Notes: a model not told the origin generated them from the sequence alone. Shown: positions 9,693-19,157, numbered from the stretch's first letter. The stretch: DNA of 64,000 nucleotides from Francisella philomiragia subsp. philomiragia ATCC 25015 (GCF_000156715.1 NZ_DS999311.1:347471-411470); one strand, 5' to 3'. Program-made: numbers and translations.

Positions 9693-10357
9693 GCTTCTCT
9701 AATACCAAAAAGGCTACTTCCTATCCTAACATCTGTACTGCCATACTGTATAGCTAATTTATAATCAGCGCTCATTCCCATTGACAGTCTCGATAATTTT
9801 AACTCATAAGCTAAACTAGCATTAATAGTGTCAAAAAATACCTTCATTTTTGCAAAGCTCTTTTCTGGAGAGTCTGATTTTGCAGGTATACACATTAGTC
9901 CAACCACCTTTAGATTACTGAATTTTTTCGCTTTAACTATAGCTTCAATAACATCATCTAACTGAATTGATTTAAAACCAGATTTACTGACATCATCATC
10001 TATATTTATTTGTAAGAAAACATCTATATGCTTATTTTCATTAATAGCAGCTTTACTTATTTTCTCAAGATGTTCTATTTTCTCTACACTTTGAATTGAA
10101 TCAGCATACTTAACAATATGCTTTATCTTACGTGATTGCAGTGAACCAATAAAGTGCCATTTTAGATTTGGTAATTGCTGAGCTTTCTGCTCTAATTCTT
10201 GAAAATAATTCTCACCAAAATCTAATTGCCCAAGACTTGCTAAATATTCTATTTTGTCGATAGACTGATACTTACTGACAGCTAATAGCCTAGCCTTTGA
10301 GTCTATATTTTTGATGATACTACTATATGAGCTTTGAATAAATTCTTTATCAATCAT
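9689..10357 (-). CDS. yggS: Pyridoxal-phosphate homeostasis protein YggS (PLPBP)
   Basis: 222 residues of the alanine-racemase-fold YggS/PROSC family. The Schiff-base lysine lies in RLLAVSKYQ (about residue 29), followed by DFGENYFQEL and WHFIGSLQSRK, and ends with LSMGMSADYKLAIQYGSTDVRIGSSLFG, which binds the phosphate. The protein buffers free PLP and affects amino acid pools; it is not an active racemase. Its start codon overlaps the rsmG stop (TAATG), indicating translational coupling. Its last bases overlap the convergent FUSC gene end. Confidence 0.95.
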   Translation of the reverse strand: MIDKEFIQSSYSSIIKNIDSKARLLAVSKYQSIDKIEYLASLGQLDFGENYFQELEQKAQQLPNLKWHFIGSLQSRKIKHIVKYADSIQSVEKIEHLEKISKAAINENKHIDVFLQINIDDDVSKSGFKSIQLDDVIEAIVKAKKFSNLKVVGLMCIPAKSDSPEKSFAKMKVFFDTINASLAYELKLSRLSMGMSADYKLAIQYGSTDVRIGSSLFGIREA

Positions 10358-10971
10358 TATTTTTTTCTCATTACAATAAGGTTTCTCTCAGCATTCAAGA
10401 AAGGAACTTTTATGCTATGCTTTTCAATATCCAGCGGCAAAGATACTAAGTTCTGCTCCTCAAGATCTGGACCTTTCATGGCTAGCATTTGATTATCTTT
10501 AGTTAAGAAATGCTTACATAATTCATAAAATGTATCAACTGAGCTAAATGCACGCGAGATAATATTATCAAAGCTACCATCTAAGTTTTCAATGCGTATA
10601 TTTAATGGATTAATGTTATCCAAGCCCAAGCTTTTTTTGACATTTTTGAGAAACATTATTTTTTTGCCAACACTATCAACCAGAGTAAACTGATGTTGCG
10701 GATATAGTATCGCCAAAACAACTCCTGGCAAACCTCCTCCAGTACCAACATCGACAGTTGAGCTACCTTTGATATACTTAGCTACAGCGAGACTATCAAA
10801 TAAGTGCTTAACTAACATATCGTCAATCTCCTTAATAGCAGTCATATTATAAACCTTATTCCATTTCTCAAGAAGTTTTAGATACTCTAGCCATTGTTCA
10901 ATCTGCTCCTCTGTCGCTTGAATATCAAGCTCAACTAAAGCTTGCCTAATTTTATCCTTCATACTATCCAT
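10357..10971 (-). CDS. rsmG: 16S rRNA m7G527 methyltransferase RsmG (GidB)
   Basis: 204 residues with the SAM-binding motif VDVGTGGGLPGVVLAI and the upstream helix KWNKVYNMTAI, both hallmarks of RsmG. The enzyme methylates N7 of G527 in the 530 loop of 16S rRNA; loss often gives low-level streptomycin resistance. It usually sits next to mnmG near the origin, but here it is paired with yggS by a one-base overlap. Start ATG at 10971; a second in-frame ATG lies three codons in. Confidence 0.95.
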   Translation of the reverse strand: MDSMKDKIRQALVELDIQATEEQIEQWLEYLKLLEKWNKVYNMTAIKEIDDMLVKHLFDSLAVAKYIKGSSTVDVGTGGGLPGVVLAILYPQHQFTLVDSVGKKIMFLKNVKKSLGLDNINPLNIRIENLDGSFDNIISRAFSSVDTFYELCKHFLTKDNQMLAMKGPDLEEQNLVSLPLDIEKHSIKVPFLNAERNLIVMRKK

Positions 10972-11069
10972 TTTGTAGAAATAACAATGTTATCGGCTAT
11001 AATAAATATATTATAAGCTTTAAATGGTAGAGTTGGGATTTAAAATTCCAGTTTTTTATACAATCTAAT

Positions 11070-12275
11070 ATGTTTTTATCAAGAAAATTTGGCGCAGCAA
11101 TGATTATATCCGGCACATGTATTGGTGCTGGAATGTTAGCAATTCCTGCAACTGTAGCGAGCTGTGGCTTTTTTATAGGCTCTATTTTAATTATTTGTAT
11201 CTGGGCTTTGATGACTTTTACAGCTCTAATATTGGCAGAAGTTAACCTAAAAATGGAAGATGGCGCTAATTTTGTAGAAATGACAAAACAGACCTTAGGT
11301 CCTGTTGGAGTTGGTGTAGTTTGGATTTGTTATATCTTATTACTGTATTCCCTAGTAGCTGCATATACTGTCGGTGGCGGATATTTAATTTCAACAACCC
11401 TAGGAAGTCTTGGTTTCAATATATCAGAGAAATTCACTGGTATTATCTTCATACTGATATTAGGAGTTTTTATATATATCAGCACAAGGTTAGTTGATCA
11501 TGTAAACAAAATCATGTTTACAGGCAAGCTTTTAGCATTTTTACTACTAGTTGCGGTTCTTATCCCACACATTTCCGTTGATCATCTAAGTTATCAGATC
11601 AAAAATCCTAATTTTATTTGGGCAGCATTTCCAATACTTCTAACCTCATTTGGATTTCATCATATAATCCCTACGTTGAGAACCTATGTAGGATCAAATA
11701 GAAGATCTCTACGCCAAGCTATTATAATTGGTAGCACAATACCATTGATCGTTTATCTATTATGGATTTTTGCTACTCTTGGGTCACTTCCTGTTGCAAC
11801 ACCTACTGGCATCTTAGGTAAGCAATCTGGTGAAATTACATCCGTTATTATTGATCACTTCAGTACTAGTTCTGGATATATCTCGACAATATCCTTCCTA
11901 TTTGGATTCTTTGCCTTAGCAACATCTTTTCTTGGAGTTGCGCTAGGACTTTTTGATTTTAATAGAAATACTTATAAAATAGCTGAGAATTTACACAAAC
12001 ATAAAATCCTTGCCTTTGTGATAACATTCTTACCAGCTTATATTTATGCGATCGCCTATCCAGATGGCTTTAAAACAGCTCTTGGCTATGCAAGTATTTT
12101 TGTTGCTGTACTTCAAGTTGCTTTACCTGTTATGATGCTATGGGTTATCAACTATCGTAAGCAAAAAGCTCTAGCTAGTTCTTCTATAATAGCTATATTA
12201 GTAGTGCTTATTGCAATTGCAATTATTGCTCTACAGATTCTGAGCTCTTTTGATTTACTACCAACATTAAACTAA
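11070..12275 (+). CDS. Aromatic amino acid permease (HAAAP family, TyrP-like)
   Basis: 401 residues with about eleven membrane segments. The start FGAAMIISGTCIGAGMLAIP is the substrate/Na+ or H+ coupling region of the hydroxy/aromatic amino acid permease family (TyrP, Mtr, TnaB), and FPILLTSFGFHHIIPTL is another family signature. The likely role is import of tyrosine or tryptophan across the inner membrane; exact specificity cannot be read. The stop codon overlaps the convergent DUF1275 gene by three bases. Confidence 0.85.
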   Translation: MFLSRKFGAAMIISGTCIGAGMLAIPATVASCGFFIGSILIICIWALMTFTALILAEVNLKMEDGANFVEMTKQTLGPVGVGVVWICYILLLYSLVAAYTVGGGYLISTTLGSLGFNISEKFTGIIFILILGVFIYISTRLVDHVNKIMFTGKLLAFLLLVAVLIPHISVDHLSYQIKNPNFIWAAFPILLTSFGFHHIIPTLRTYVGSNRRSLRQAIIIGSTIPLIVYLLWIFATLGSLPVATPTGILGKQSGEITSVIIDHFSTSSGYISTISFLFGFFALATSFLGVALGLFDFNRNTYKIAENLHKHKILAFVITFLPAYIYAIAYPDGFKTALGYASIFVAVLQVALPVMMLWVINYRKQKALASSSIIAILVVLIAIAIIALQILSSFDLLPTLN

Positions 12276-12964
12276 AGACTATGATTTTTAACCTTCATAT
12301 TGTAGGTTAGTAGAATCACGATACCTACAAAAATTGGTAATATAACTGAAGGGAAAAGCATCAAAGTAAAATACTCTCCTGTAATCTCAACCCAAATCAC
12401 ACCTACAGCATTACCAACTACAAACATTGTCATACATACAGCAAAAAATGGTATTTTCCATAAATTATCTGTTTTGCCTCGTAAAGCTCTACCAATTTCA
12501 ATACCCAAGTCAGTAGTTGTACCTGTCATATGAGTTGTTCGAGCAAAACCTCCAAAAAACAGCGTAGTGAAACTATTCTGCATACCCATTGCCATAGCCA
12601 AAAATAAATCATCAATAACACGATGATTACTAAAGATATCTATCAATAAAGTACCTGTAAGCATTACTGCACTTTGTAGGACTAGTGTCTTAGTATGATC
12701 CTCTGAGATAACATAAGCATCTGTTTTCATAATGACACCATTAATCGCAGCGCCAACTATAAAGCCAAAAACGAGTATTGCTACCTTGTACATGAATACC
12801 CAGTCAGATCCAGCGATACTATGTCCTAAAATCCTCAAGTTACCAGACATGACCGCCACACTGGCACCAAAAGAGTTGTAAAGAACTATACTGTCAATCC
12901 AGCCAGAATTAAAAATCAATATAATCGTAATAAAATACGTGAAAGCCATTTTCTTCGTAAACAC
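12272..12964 (-). CDS. DUF1275 (YoaK-family) membrane protein
   Basis: 230 residues, about six membrane segments, matching the DUF1275 family: SGWIDSIVLYNSFGASVAVMSGNL near the start, and MGMQNSFTTLFFGG followed by RTTHMTGTTTDLGIEIGRAL in the middle. Family function is unknown; a transporter-like role is guessed from the fold. The start is GTG at 12964, supported by AAAGGAG eight bases upstream; the next ATG (12949) has none. A 38-codon ORF on the same strand ends 56 bases upstream. Confidence 0.8.
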   Translation of the reverse strand: MFTKKMAFTYFITIILIFNSGWIDSIVLYNSFGASVAVMSGNLRILGHSIAGSDWVFMYKVAILVFGFIVGAAINGVIMKTDAYVISEDHTKTLVLQSAVMLTGTLLIDIFSNHRVIDDLFLAMAMGMQNSFTTLFFGGFARTTHMTGTTTDLGIEIGRALRGKTDNLWKIPFFAVCMTMFVVGNAVGVIWVEITGEYFTLMLFPSVILPIFVGIVILLTYNMKVKNHSL

Positions 12965-13020
12965 TTTCTTATCTCCTTTTCTAGTGTTTAGAAACTATTA
13001 TATAGCTTTGATAGTAAAAA

Positions 13021-13137
13021 TCATTTTTTAATTTTCTTTTCTTCAGCACTCTTTGTGGTAGCTTGAAAACCTTCAGGCTTCGTACTAAGAGTTTTAGCTA
13101 AAGAAACTTTTTTTGCAAATACTTGCGCTAATTTCAT
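13021..13137 (-). CDS. Small basic protein, 38 residues, unknown function
   Basis: An ORF of 38 codons from ATG at 13137 to TGA at 13021. It is preceded by AAGGAGGG with a spacing of about five bases, one of the strongest ribosome binding sites in the window. The product starts MKLAQVFAKKVSLAKTLS and ends SAEEKKIKK: an amphipathic first half, a middle with Pro-Glu-Gly-Phe, and a charged tail. No family was recognised. It lies upstream of and on the same strand as the DUF1275 gene, so it could be a co-transcribed small protein or a translated leader. Nothing else was seen in the 12965-13332 gap. Confidence 0.6.
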   Translation of the reverse strand: MKLAQVFAKKVSLAKTLSTKPEGFQATTKSAEEKKIKK

Positions 13138-13332
13138 ATTTACCCTCCTTTTTTATTAAAACTACTATTTCATCCAGACTCAAAAATAGAGAGTCAGATA
13201 ATATACAAATAAGACTATTACTTGTCAAGTACTTATTACTTATACTAGCTAGTAGGTTTGACTTTGTGTGGACACAAAAAATAAAGTATTATCAATACAG
13301 ATATAAATATAAATTTGTAACGGGCAGAATTT

Positions 13333-13998
13333 ATGCAAACATTACAAGCTGTTAAAAATCGTAAGTGTGTCAGAGAGTTTCTTGATAAACCTATAAATAA
13401 AGAGACTCTAGAAAAACTTTTTGATGCCGTAAGATGGACACCGTCAAGTAAAAACACTCAGCCATGGAAAATTGCTATAGTAAGTGGCAAAAAGAAGAAA
13501 GAGTTAATGAATAAAATACTATCTGCCTGTGATAATCGAGAACCTCCAAGAATGGAGTATGGGTATGATGGTAATAGTCCATTAGAAGGAGAACTCAAAG
13601 AACGTGCTGTTAAATGTGGCCATGATTTATACAATGCTCTAGGTATCGCTAGAGAGGATAAAGAAAGACGTATCGAACAATGGAAAAAAAACTATTTATC
13701 ATTTGATTCACCTTCAGCTATATTTATATTTAAACATCCCAATACAGGGATTAGTGGCTATATGGACTGCGGAATGCTTATCCAATCAATATTATTAGCT
13801 GCTGTTGACCTAGGACTTGCCACATGTCCACAAGCATCTTTAGGACACTATCCAGATATAGTCAAAAAAGAACTACAAGGATTTGATGATTATACTTTAC
13901 TATGTGGTATAGCAATTGGCTATGAAGATATTAACGCAGCTGTAAATAACTATCGTACACAAAGAGAGTCCATTGATAACTTTGTTACATTCTTTTAG
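13333..13998 (+). CDS. Nitroreductase-family oxidoreductase (FMN)
   Basis: 221 residues with the nitroreductase layout: N-terminal FMN-phosphate site NRKCVREFLDKPI, then RWTPSSKNTQPWKIAIV, and the C-terminal ILLAAVDLGLATCPQASLGHYPDIVKKEL and LLCGIAIGYED segments. Such enzymes reduce nitroaromatics, quinones or flavins with NAD(P)H as FMN dimers; the physiological substrate cannot be assigned. Start ATG at 13333. A LysR gene follows by 62 bases on the same strand and may regulate it. Confidence 0.88.
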   Translation: MQTLQAVKNRKCVREFLDKPINKETLEKLFDAVRWTPSSKNTQPWKIAIVSGKKKKELMNKILSACDNREPPRMEYGYDGNSPLEGELKERAVKCGHDLYNALGIAREDKERRIEQWKKNYLSFDSPSAIFIFKHPNTGISGYMDCGMLIQSILLAAVDLGLATCPQASLGHYPDIVKKELQGFDDYTLLCGIAIGYEDINAAVNNYRTQRESIDNFVTFF

Positions 13999-14060
13999 TG
14001 CTTTTGTAATACTTCTCATAGTGATATTATAATGATAGGACTGATAAACTTATTAATAAA

Positions 14061-15008
14061 ATGAGTGGTATTAACAAAGATATAATTGAAGCGACGCGTT
14101 ACTTTCTTAAATTAGTGGAATTAGGATCTTATAGTTCAGTTAAAAAGTGCTACTCTGTAGAGCTAAACACTATAAAAAATAAAATAGATGCTTTAGAAAA
14201 ATACCTAGATTTAAAACTTATTCGAAATGTACAAAACCGTATATCTCCAACTAGTGATGGTATGAAATATTTTCATTCTTGTAACAAAATTGTTACAGAA
14301 CTTGAAAACACTATTCATAATGTTAAACAAAGTGGTTTTAGACAGCGTCAATCTATCAAGGTTCTTGGTACGCCATTATTTATCAAGATAATAATTGATC
14401 TAGCATTACCACAGATACAACAAATTAATAATGATGCATTTAACTTTTCTCTAGATAGTTATCTAGTAGATAATATTAATGGCAGTCAATTTCAGTTTGA
14501 TTCATACAATGTTATACAGATATTTAATAAGCATCTTGAATTTCTTGATTTAGATGACTGGATAGTTTGTACCTCTGTAGATGCTGTGAAATTACCTGCA
14601 CATTTGTATGGAAATAAAGAGTTTGTAAAAGGGTTGCATAATAACCCAGAGAAAGTTCTTGATGCTCCTCTAGTATTTAACAGATATGACTTTTCGCAAA
14701 GCATAAATGAATTTAAACATGATAATAAAAGTTACAAATTTAATCTTGATAAAATTAAGTTTACGGTTGATAACGAGATCCAAAAAGCTAACTTATTAAT
14801 GAGTGAAAATACTATTGGCTTTATGCCAAAATTTTATTATGATGCCGTCCTTAAGGAATGTGAGGATGTTGTCAAAATAGAGGGCTTTGAAATAGATTTT
14901 CCTTTAGAGTCTCATTTGATACTTATATACAAGCACTCTAAATATAAAGACGAACTTCTAAAAATTGTTAGAGAAGGTATCAAAAAGATACAAGTCCAAT
15001 ATCAGTAG
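14061..15008 (+). CDS. LysR-like transcriptional regulator (divergent HTH)
   Basis: 315 residues. The N-terminal 70 residues fit a LysR winged helix (RYFLKLVELGSYSSVKKCYS, TIKNKIDALEKYLDLKLIRN, ISPTSDGMKYF), although the recognition helix is degenerate compared with the other LysR protein here. The C-terminal part resembles a periplasmic-binding-type effector domain but has few conserved positions (late segment LLMSENTIGFMPKFYYDAVL). It follows the nitroreductase gene and is convergent with the cytochrome b561 gene. The effector is unknown. Confidence 0.75.
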   Translation: MSGINKDIIEATRYFLKLVELGSYSSVKKCYSVELNTIKNKIDALEKYLDLKLIRNVQNRISPTSDGMKYFHSCNKIVTELENTIHNVKQSGFRQRQSIKVLGTPLFIKIIIDLALPQIQQINNDAFNFSLDSYLVDNINGSQFQFDSYNVIQIFNKHLEFLDLDDWIVCTSVDAVKLPAHLYGNKEFVKGLHNNPEKVLDAPLVFNRYDFSQSINEFKHDNKSYKFNLDKIKFTVDNEIQKANLLMSENTIGFMPKFYYDAVLKECEDVVKIEGFEIDFPLESHLILIYKHSKYKDELLKIVREGIKKIQVQYQ

Positions 15009-15011
15009 ATT

Positions 15012-15524
15012 TTAAGCTCTTCTAGTACGAATGATATAATACTCTGTAATTGCTACTATTGCATGAATAAATATTACAGCTAACCCAATATATGCAAAAA
15101 CTTCATGGATTTCTTTGAGTCTGACTACACTGTCTCTTGAGAGTACATCTGTAATTGCTGGTAAACCGAAAGGAATAACATAGGTTCCTTTTGCACTTAT
15201 CAAGCACCAACCTAATATTGGCATAGTAATTAACCAAAAATATAAAAATGTGTGTACCAAATTAGCTACTATAGTCCTAAATTTATTATACTCAAGTCGT
15301 TGCCCTATAAATGGAAAACTTACAAACCTTCTTATAGCTAACCTTAGAATAGTGATAAACAGAATCAAAAAACCAATATATAAATGAGATGTTTTCATAA
15401 CATCATGAAATAATGAATATTTACCAAACATACTTCTAAACTCTATTGATAAAAAAGCTAGTAATATCAAGATAACTGTAGTCCAGTGAAGATAAACCAT
15501 AAACTTATTGATCTTTGTTTGCAT
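15012..15524 (-). CDS. Cytochrome b561 (CybB family)
   Basis: 170 residues with four membrane helices and paired histidines placed as haem ligands: YLHWTTVILILLAF (TM1), MKTSHLYIGFLILFITILRL (TM2), NLVHTFLYFWLITMPILGW (TM3) and EIHEVFAYIGLAVIFIHAIV (TM4). The family binds two b-type haems and passes electrons from quinol to superoxide in E. coli CybB. Length fits the family. It is 3 bases from the convergent LysR gene and reads alone. Confidence 0.88.
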   Translation of the reverse strand: MQTKINKFMVYLHWTTVILILLAFLSIEFRSMFGKYSLFHDVMKTSHLYIGFLILFITILRLAIRRFVSFPFIGQRLEYNKFRTIVANLVHTFLYFWLITMPILGWCLISAKGTYVIPFGLPAITDVLSRDSVVRLKEIHEVFAYIGLAVIFIHAIVAITEYYIIRTRRA

Positions 15525-15607
15525 TTAAGTAATTAGGTAGTAAGTTTAATTGCTTTGAATTATAGGCTTTTTATTTATTAAAAAAAGATATTTATAGTAA
15601 TTAGCTC

Positions 15608-16603
15608 TTAGAAAGATCCAAAAATTTTAAAAAGAATCGTGTATATAACACTAGTAACAACTATACAAGCAGGGATTGTCAAAACCCAAGCTGTTGCCAT
15701 CTTTTTAACAACTTTCCAATTTACACCAGCATCAGCATATCCTGCACCCATAATAGAACCTGATGCGACTTGAGTAGTACTAACTGGCAAACCTATATGT
15801 GAAGCACCCAAAACTAATATACCAGAGCTTAGCTCTGCAGAAACAGCATTAACAGGCTCTAGTTTTGATAACTTTGCACTTAGAGTCTTAATTATCTTTT
15901 TACCTCCTGATAGCGTTCCTAAGCCCATCGCAACACCACATAAAACGATAACCCAATTAGGAACCTGTGTAGTTTGCACAACTCCTGCACTTAGTAGCGC
16001 AAGTGTTATTATTGACATTGTTTTCTGAGCATCATTAGAACCATGAGAAAAAGACAATAAACTAGTAGATAGTACCTGCATTTCTCTTATGTATTTATTT
16101 GTAGTTCTAACCATAAAAAATCGCATGAAAATATTCAGCAAGATAATACATATTATCAAAGCTAAAAAGAATGCCATAATAGGTGAGCTTACCATTGGAA
16201 TCAGTACTTTATGAACTACAGTAACATAATTAACATCTTGATAACTAGCGCTAATAATCACCGCACCAACCAATGATCCTATCAAAGCATGTGATGAGCT
16301 TGATGGAATACCAAAGCTCCAAGTAAAGAAGTTCCAACTAATTGCACCAAGTAGCGCTGATATTAAAACAATATCTGTAACAACACTTGTATCAACTAAA
16401 CCTTTTGATATTGTTGCAGCAACAGCTGTTCCAAAAAAAGCACCTAAAAAATTAAAAAAGGCTGCTAATCCAATTGCTTGATAAGGTGTTAATGATTTTG
16501 TTGCAATGGGTGTTGCAACCACATTTGCTGCATCATGAAAACCATTTGTAAACTCAAAAAACAATGCTATTACGATGATGGCTATAAGCACTGATGTAAT
16601 CAT
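15608..16603 (-). CDS. pit: Low-affinity inorganic phosphate transporter (Pit family)
   Basis: 331 residues, ten or so membrane segments, with the two PHO4 signatures: FTNGFHDAANVVATPIATK near the N-terminus and LSFSHGSNDAQKTMSII in the second half, plus GIPSSSSHALIGSLVGA and GLPVSTTQVASGSIMGAG. The family imports metal-phosphate with protons. At 331 residues it belongs to the short Pit class that lacks the long central loop of E. coli PitA. It is 21 bases after the DUF47 gene, the standard Pit/PhoU-like pairing. Confidence 0.92.
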   Translation of the reverse strand: MITSVLIAIIVIALFFEFTNGFHDAANVVATPIATKSLTPYQAIGLAAFFNFLGAFFGTAVAATISKGLVDTSVVTDIVLISALLGAISWNFFTWSFGIPSSSSHALIGSLVGAVIISASYQDVNYVTVVHKVLIPMVSSPIMAFFLALIICIILLNIFMRFFMVRTTNKYIREMQVLSTSLLSFSHGSNDAQKTMSIITLALLSAGVVQTTQVPNWVIVLCGVAMGLGTLSGGKKIIKTLSAKLSKLEPVNAVSAELSSGILVLGASHIGLPVSTTQVASGSIMGAGYADAGVNWKVVKKMATAWVLTIPACIVVTSVIYTILFKIFGSF

Positions 16604-16624
16604 CTTTATATTTACCCTTGTTCG

Positions 16625-17281
16625 TTAGACTTCTTTTACATACAATCTCATAATTGACTCTGCTACAGATGTACATGTAGATATAGCACTTTCTATGGCT
16701 TTATAAATATCTTTAACTTTCATGATAAATATTATATCTCCCTCATCATAATGAGAGAATTTTTTAAGTGCATGACCTAACTCTTCAAGCACATTTTCAT
16801 CCAATGCTGTAATTCTGATATAAAAATTTTTAAGTTCTTTATTATCACCACTAACAAAAGCTTTCATCATATCATCAAGTACTTTTGTCATTTTACGTAA
16901 TGTCTCAACACTATTAGCTAAGTATATATTTACATTGCCGCGCTCTTCTTCCATCAATATCTGCATATATCTATGAATTTTGACAATTCTTCTATTTAAT
17001 TTTAGAAGTAAAGTAGTGATGTTGTGTAGTTCTACCCTATCCACAGGAGTTACAAAATAGCGAGCTAACTCATGATCCATTTTGTTAGCTACTTCAACAG
17101 TTACAGTTCTTGTCAATCTTAGCTCTTCTGATAGCTCAGATATCGTTAAGTTATCTTCCTCTTTAACAAGTTTGTCAAGAATTCTAGCAGAGTCTTCTAC
17201 AGCCTCAGTCGCCTCTATCATCAAATCAAAAAAAATCTTATCCTGACTAGGAATCAAACTTTTAACAAGTTTACGTAGCAT
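16625..17281 (-). CDS. DUF47 (PhoU-like) Pit accessory protein
   Basis: 218 residues, all-helical, of the DUF47/YkaA family related to PhoU: FFDLMIEATEAVEDSARILDKLV, then RLTRTVTVEVANKMDHELARYFVTPVDRVE (the metal-binding E/DxxxD type helix), and FIMKVKDIYKAIESAIS. It is thought to modulate the neighbouring Pit transporter. It is first in a two-gene unit with pit, and divergent from acpA, which also releases phosphate; shared phosphate control is plausible but no pho box was recognised. Confidence 0.9.
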   Translation of the reverse strand: MLRKLVKSLIPSQDKIFFDLMIEATEAVEDSARILDKLVKEEDNLTISELSEELRLTRTVTVEVANKMDHELARYFVTPVDRVELHNITTLLLKLNRRIVKIHRYMQILMEEERGNVNIYLANSVETLRKMTKVLDDMMKAFVSGDNKELKNFYIRITALDENVLEELGHALKKFSHYDEGDIIFIMKVKDIYKAIESAISTCTSVAESIMRLYVKEV

Positions 17282-17604
17282 TTATATAATCTCCCTAACT
17301 ACTTATTCAATATTTATTTTAACACTCAAAGTCTACAACAAAAAAATAAAGAATAGCAACAAGAAATCACTTTAAAAAATATATCTAGAAAAGCATTGCT
17401 TTTATAATTAACTACATATATATTATTGTGCCTTTAATTACAAAACCTGCTATTTTGAGAAAAATAGCTGATACTATATAATAAGAGTTCTTAAAAATAA
17501 ACATTTTTTTACAAAAAAAAGAATAACTGATTTTTTTATTAATTATTTTTTAATTTTTATTATTATTGCTACTGAATTACACAACCCAAACAGATGGAGC
17601 AATA
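17282..17604. other. AT-rich divergent intergenic region between DUF47 gene and acpA
   Basis: A 323-base non-coding gap between the pit operon and acpA. It contains long A and T tracts (for example 17505-17520 and 17530-17565) and one perfect hairpin at 17449-17468. Promoters for both directions must lie here but none stands out from the AT-rich background. No ORF worth reporting was seen. Confidence 0.6.
17449..17468. repeat. Perfect 8-bp hairpin upstream of acpA
   Basis: GCTATTTT (17449-17456) and AAAATAGC (17461-17468) flank a GAGA loop. It lies about 135 bases before the acpA start. There is no T-run directly after it on either strand, so it may be an operator-type palindrome or an mRNA structure in a long 5' leader. 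Confidence 0.4.
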
Positions 17605-19137
17605 ATGAAACTGAATAAGATTACCCTAGGAATTTTAAGCATAAGTATAGTAACGACAGCTTTTGCATCAGAGGTAAATAATAGCAAACCAAATGATTAT
17701 GGAAATCTTGTAAAAGTAGAACAAAAGTTATTCAACAACGCAAATACTCTAAAAACTACTACTCCAATAAAGCACTTAGTAATAATATTTCAAGAGAACA
17801 ACTCCTTTGATAGATATTTTGGTATGTATCCTAATGCCAAGAATCCAAAGGGTGAACCAAAATTCATAGCTAAAGAAGACACTCCTAGTGTTAATGGTTT
17901 GACAAAACAATTATTAGAGAATAATCCAAATACAAAAAATCCTTATCGTTTAGATAGAAACTTCCAACCTTGCTCACAAAACCATGAGTACCATGAAGAG
18001 ATCTCTTCTTTTAATGGTGGCTTAATGAACAAATTTGTTGAACATGGCGGTCATGATAATGATACCTATAAACAAAATTGCGATGGTCAAGTTATGGGAT
18101 ATTATGATGGTAATACTGTCACAGCATTATGGAATTACGCACAAAACTTCGCCCTAAATGATAATACATTTGGTACAACTTTTGGTCCATCAACACCTGG
18201 AGCGCTTAACCTTGTAGCTGGTGCAAATGGTCCAGCGATGAGCCCAAGTGGTAATTTAGAAAATATTGAAAACAGCTATATCATTGATGATCCTAACCCA
18301 TACTACGATGATTGCTCTTATGGCACAAGTAAATCTGGAGACACAAATACAGCTGTAGCCAAAATTACAGATGGTAAAAATATAGGGCACTACCTAACTC
18401 AAAAAGGTATTACTTGGGGCTGGTTCCAAGGTGGATTCAAACCAACAAGCTACTCTGGTAAAACAGCAATATGTGATGCCATGAGTACTAATAAATTCGG
18501 TGTAAAATCAAGAGACTATATACCTCACCATGAGCCTTTTAACTACTGGAAAGAGACATCAAATCCTCATCATCTAGCACCAAGTGATGAAAAATATATA
18601 GGTAGTAATGACCAGGCTAACCACCAATATGATATAAGTGAATTCTGGAAGGCTCTTGATCAAAACAATATGCCAGCTGTAAGTTATTTAAAAGCCTCTG
18701 GATACCAAGATGGTCATGGAGGTTATTCAAATCCTCTAGATGAACAGGAGTGGTTAGTGAATACTATCAATAGAATTGAACAATCAAAAGACTGGGATAG
18801 TACAGCAATTATAATCATTTATGATGACTCTGATGGTGATTATGATCATGTTTATAGTCCAAAGTCACAGTTTAACGATATCAAAGGAAGACAGGGTTAT
18901 GGTCCAAGATTACCAATGCTTGTTATTTCTCCTTATGCTAAAGCAAACTATGTTGATCATTCACTACTTAATCAAGCATCTGTACTTAAGTTTGTAGAGT
19001 ATAACTGGGGCATTGGCTCAGTTAGCAAATATAGTAACGATAAATACTCAAACAATATCCTAAACATGTTTGATTTTGGTAAAAAACAAAAAACTCCTAA
19101 ACTGATATTAGACCCAAAAACAGGTATGGTAGTGTAG
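17605..19137 (+). CDS. acpA: Acid phosphatase AcpA (phospholipase C-related superfamily), secreted
   Basis: 510 residues from ATG at 17605, chosen because TGGAGC precedes it and a signal peptide (KLNKITLGILSISIVTTAFA) follows directly; the ORF runs 13 codons further upstream. Motifs match the AcpA/phospholipase C family: IFQENNSFDRYFGMYP (metal ligands), the nucleophile in FGPSTPGALNL (Ser196, which is Ser175 after cleavage behind Ala21, as reported for AcpA), HHEPFNYW, and IIIIYDDSDGDYDH (Asp pair). AcpA is a broad acid phosphatase studied as a respiratory-burst inhibitor and virulence-associated factor of Francisella. It is monocistronic and convergent with pxpC. Confidence 0.95.
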   Translation: MKLNKITLGILSISIVTTAFASEVNNSKPNDYGNLVKVEQKLFNNANTLKTTTPIKHLVIIFQENNSFDRYFGMYPNAKNPKGEPKFIAKEDTPSVNGLTKQLLENNPNTKNPYRLDRNFQPCSQNHEYHEEISSFNGGLMNKFVEHGGHDNDTYKQNCDGQVMGYYDGNTVTALWNYAQNFALNDNTFGTTFGPSTPGALNLVAGANGPAMSPSGNLENIENSYIIDDPNPYYDDCSYGTSKSGDTNTAVAKITDGKNIGHYLTQKGITWGWFQGGFKPTSYSGKTAICDAMSTNKFGVKSRDYIPHHEPFNYWKETSNPHHLAPSDEKYIGSNDQANHQYDISEFWKALDQNNMPAVSYLKASGYQDGHGGYSNPLDEQEWLVNTINRIEQSKDWDSTAIIIIYDDSDGDYDHVYSPKSQFNDIKGRQGYGPRLPMLVISPYAKANYVDHSLLNQASVLKFVEYNWGIGSVSKYSNDKYSNNILNMFDFGKKQKTPKLILDPKTGMVV

Positions 19138-19157
19138 ATAGTTCAAAATAAAAATAT

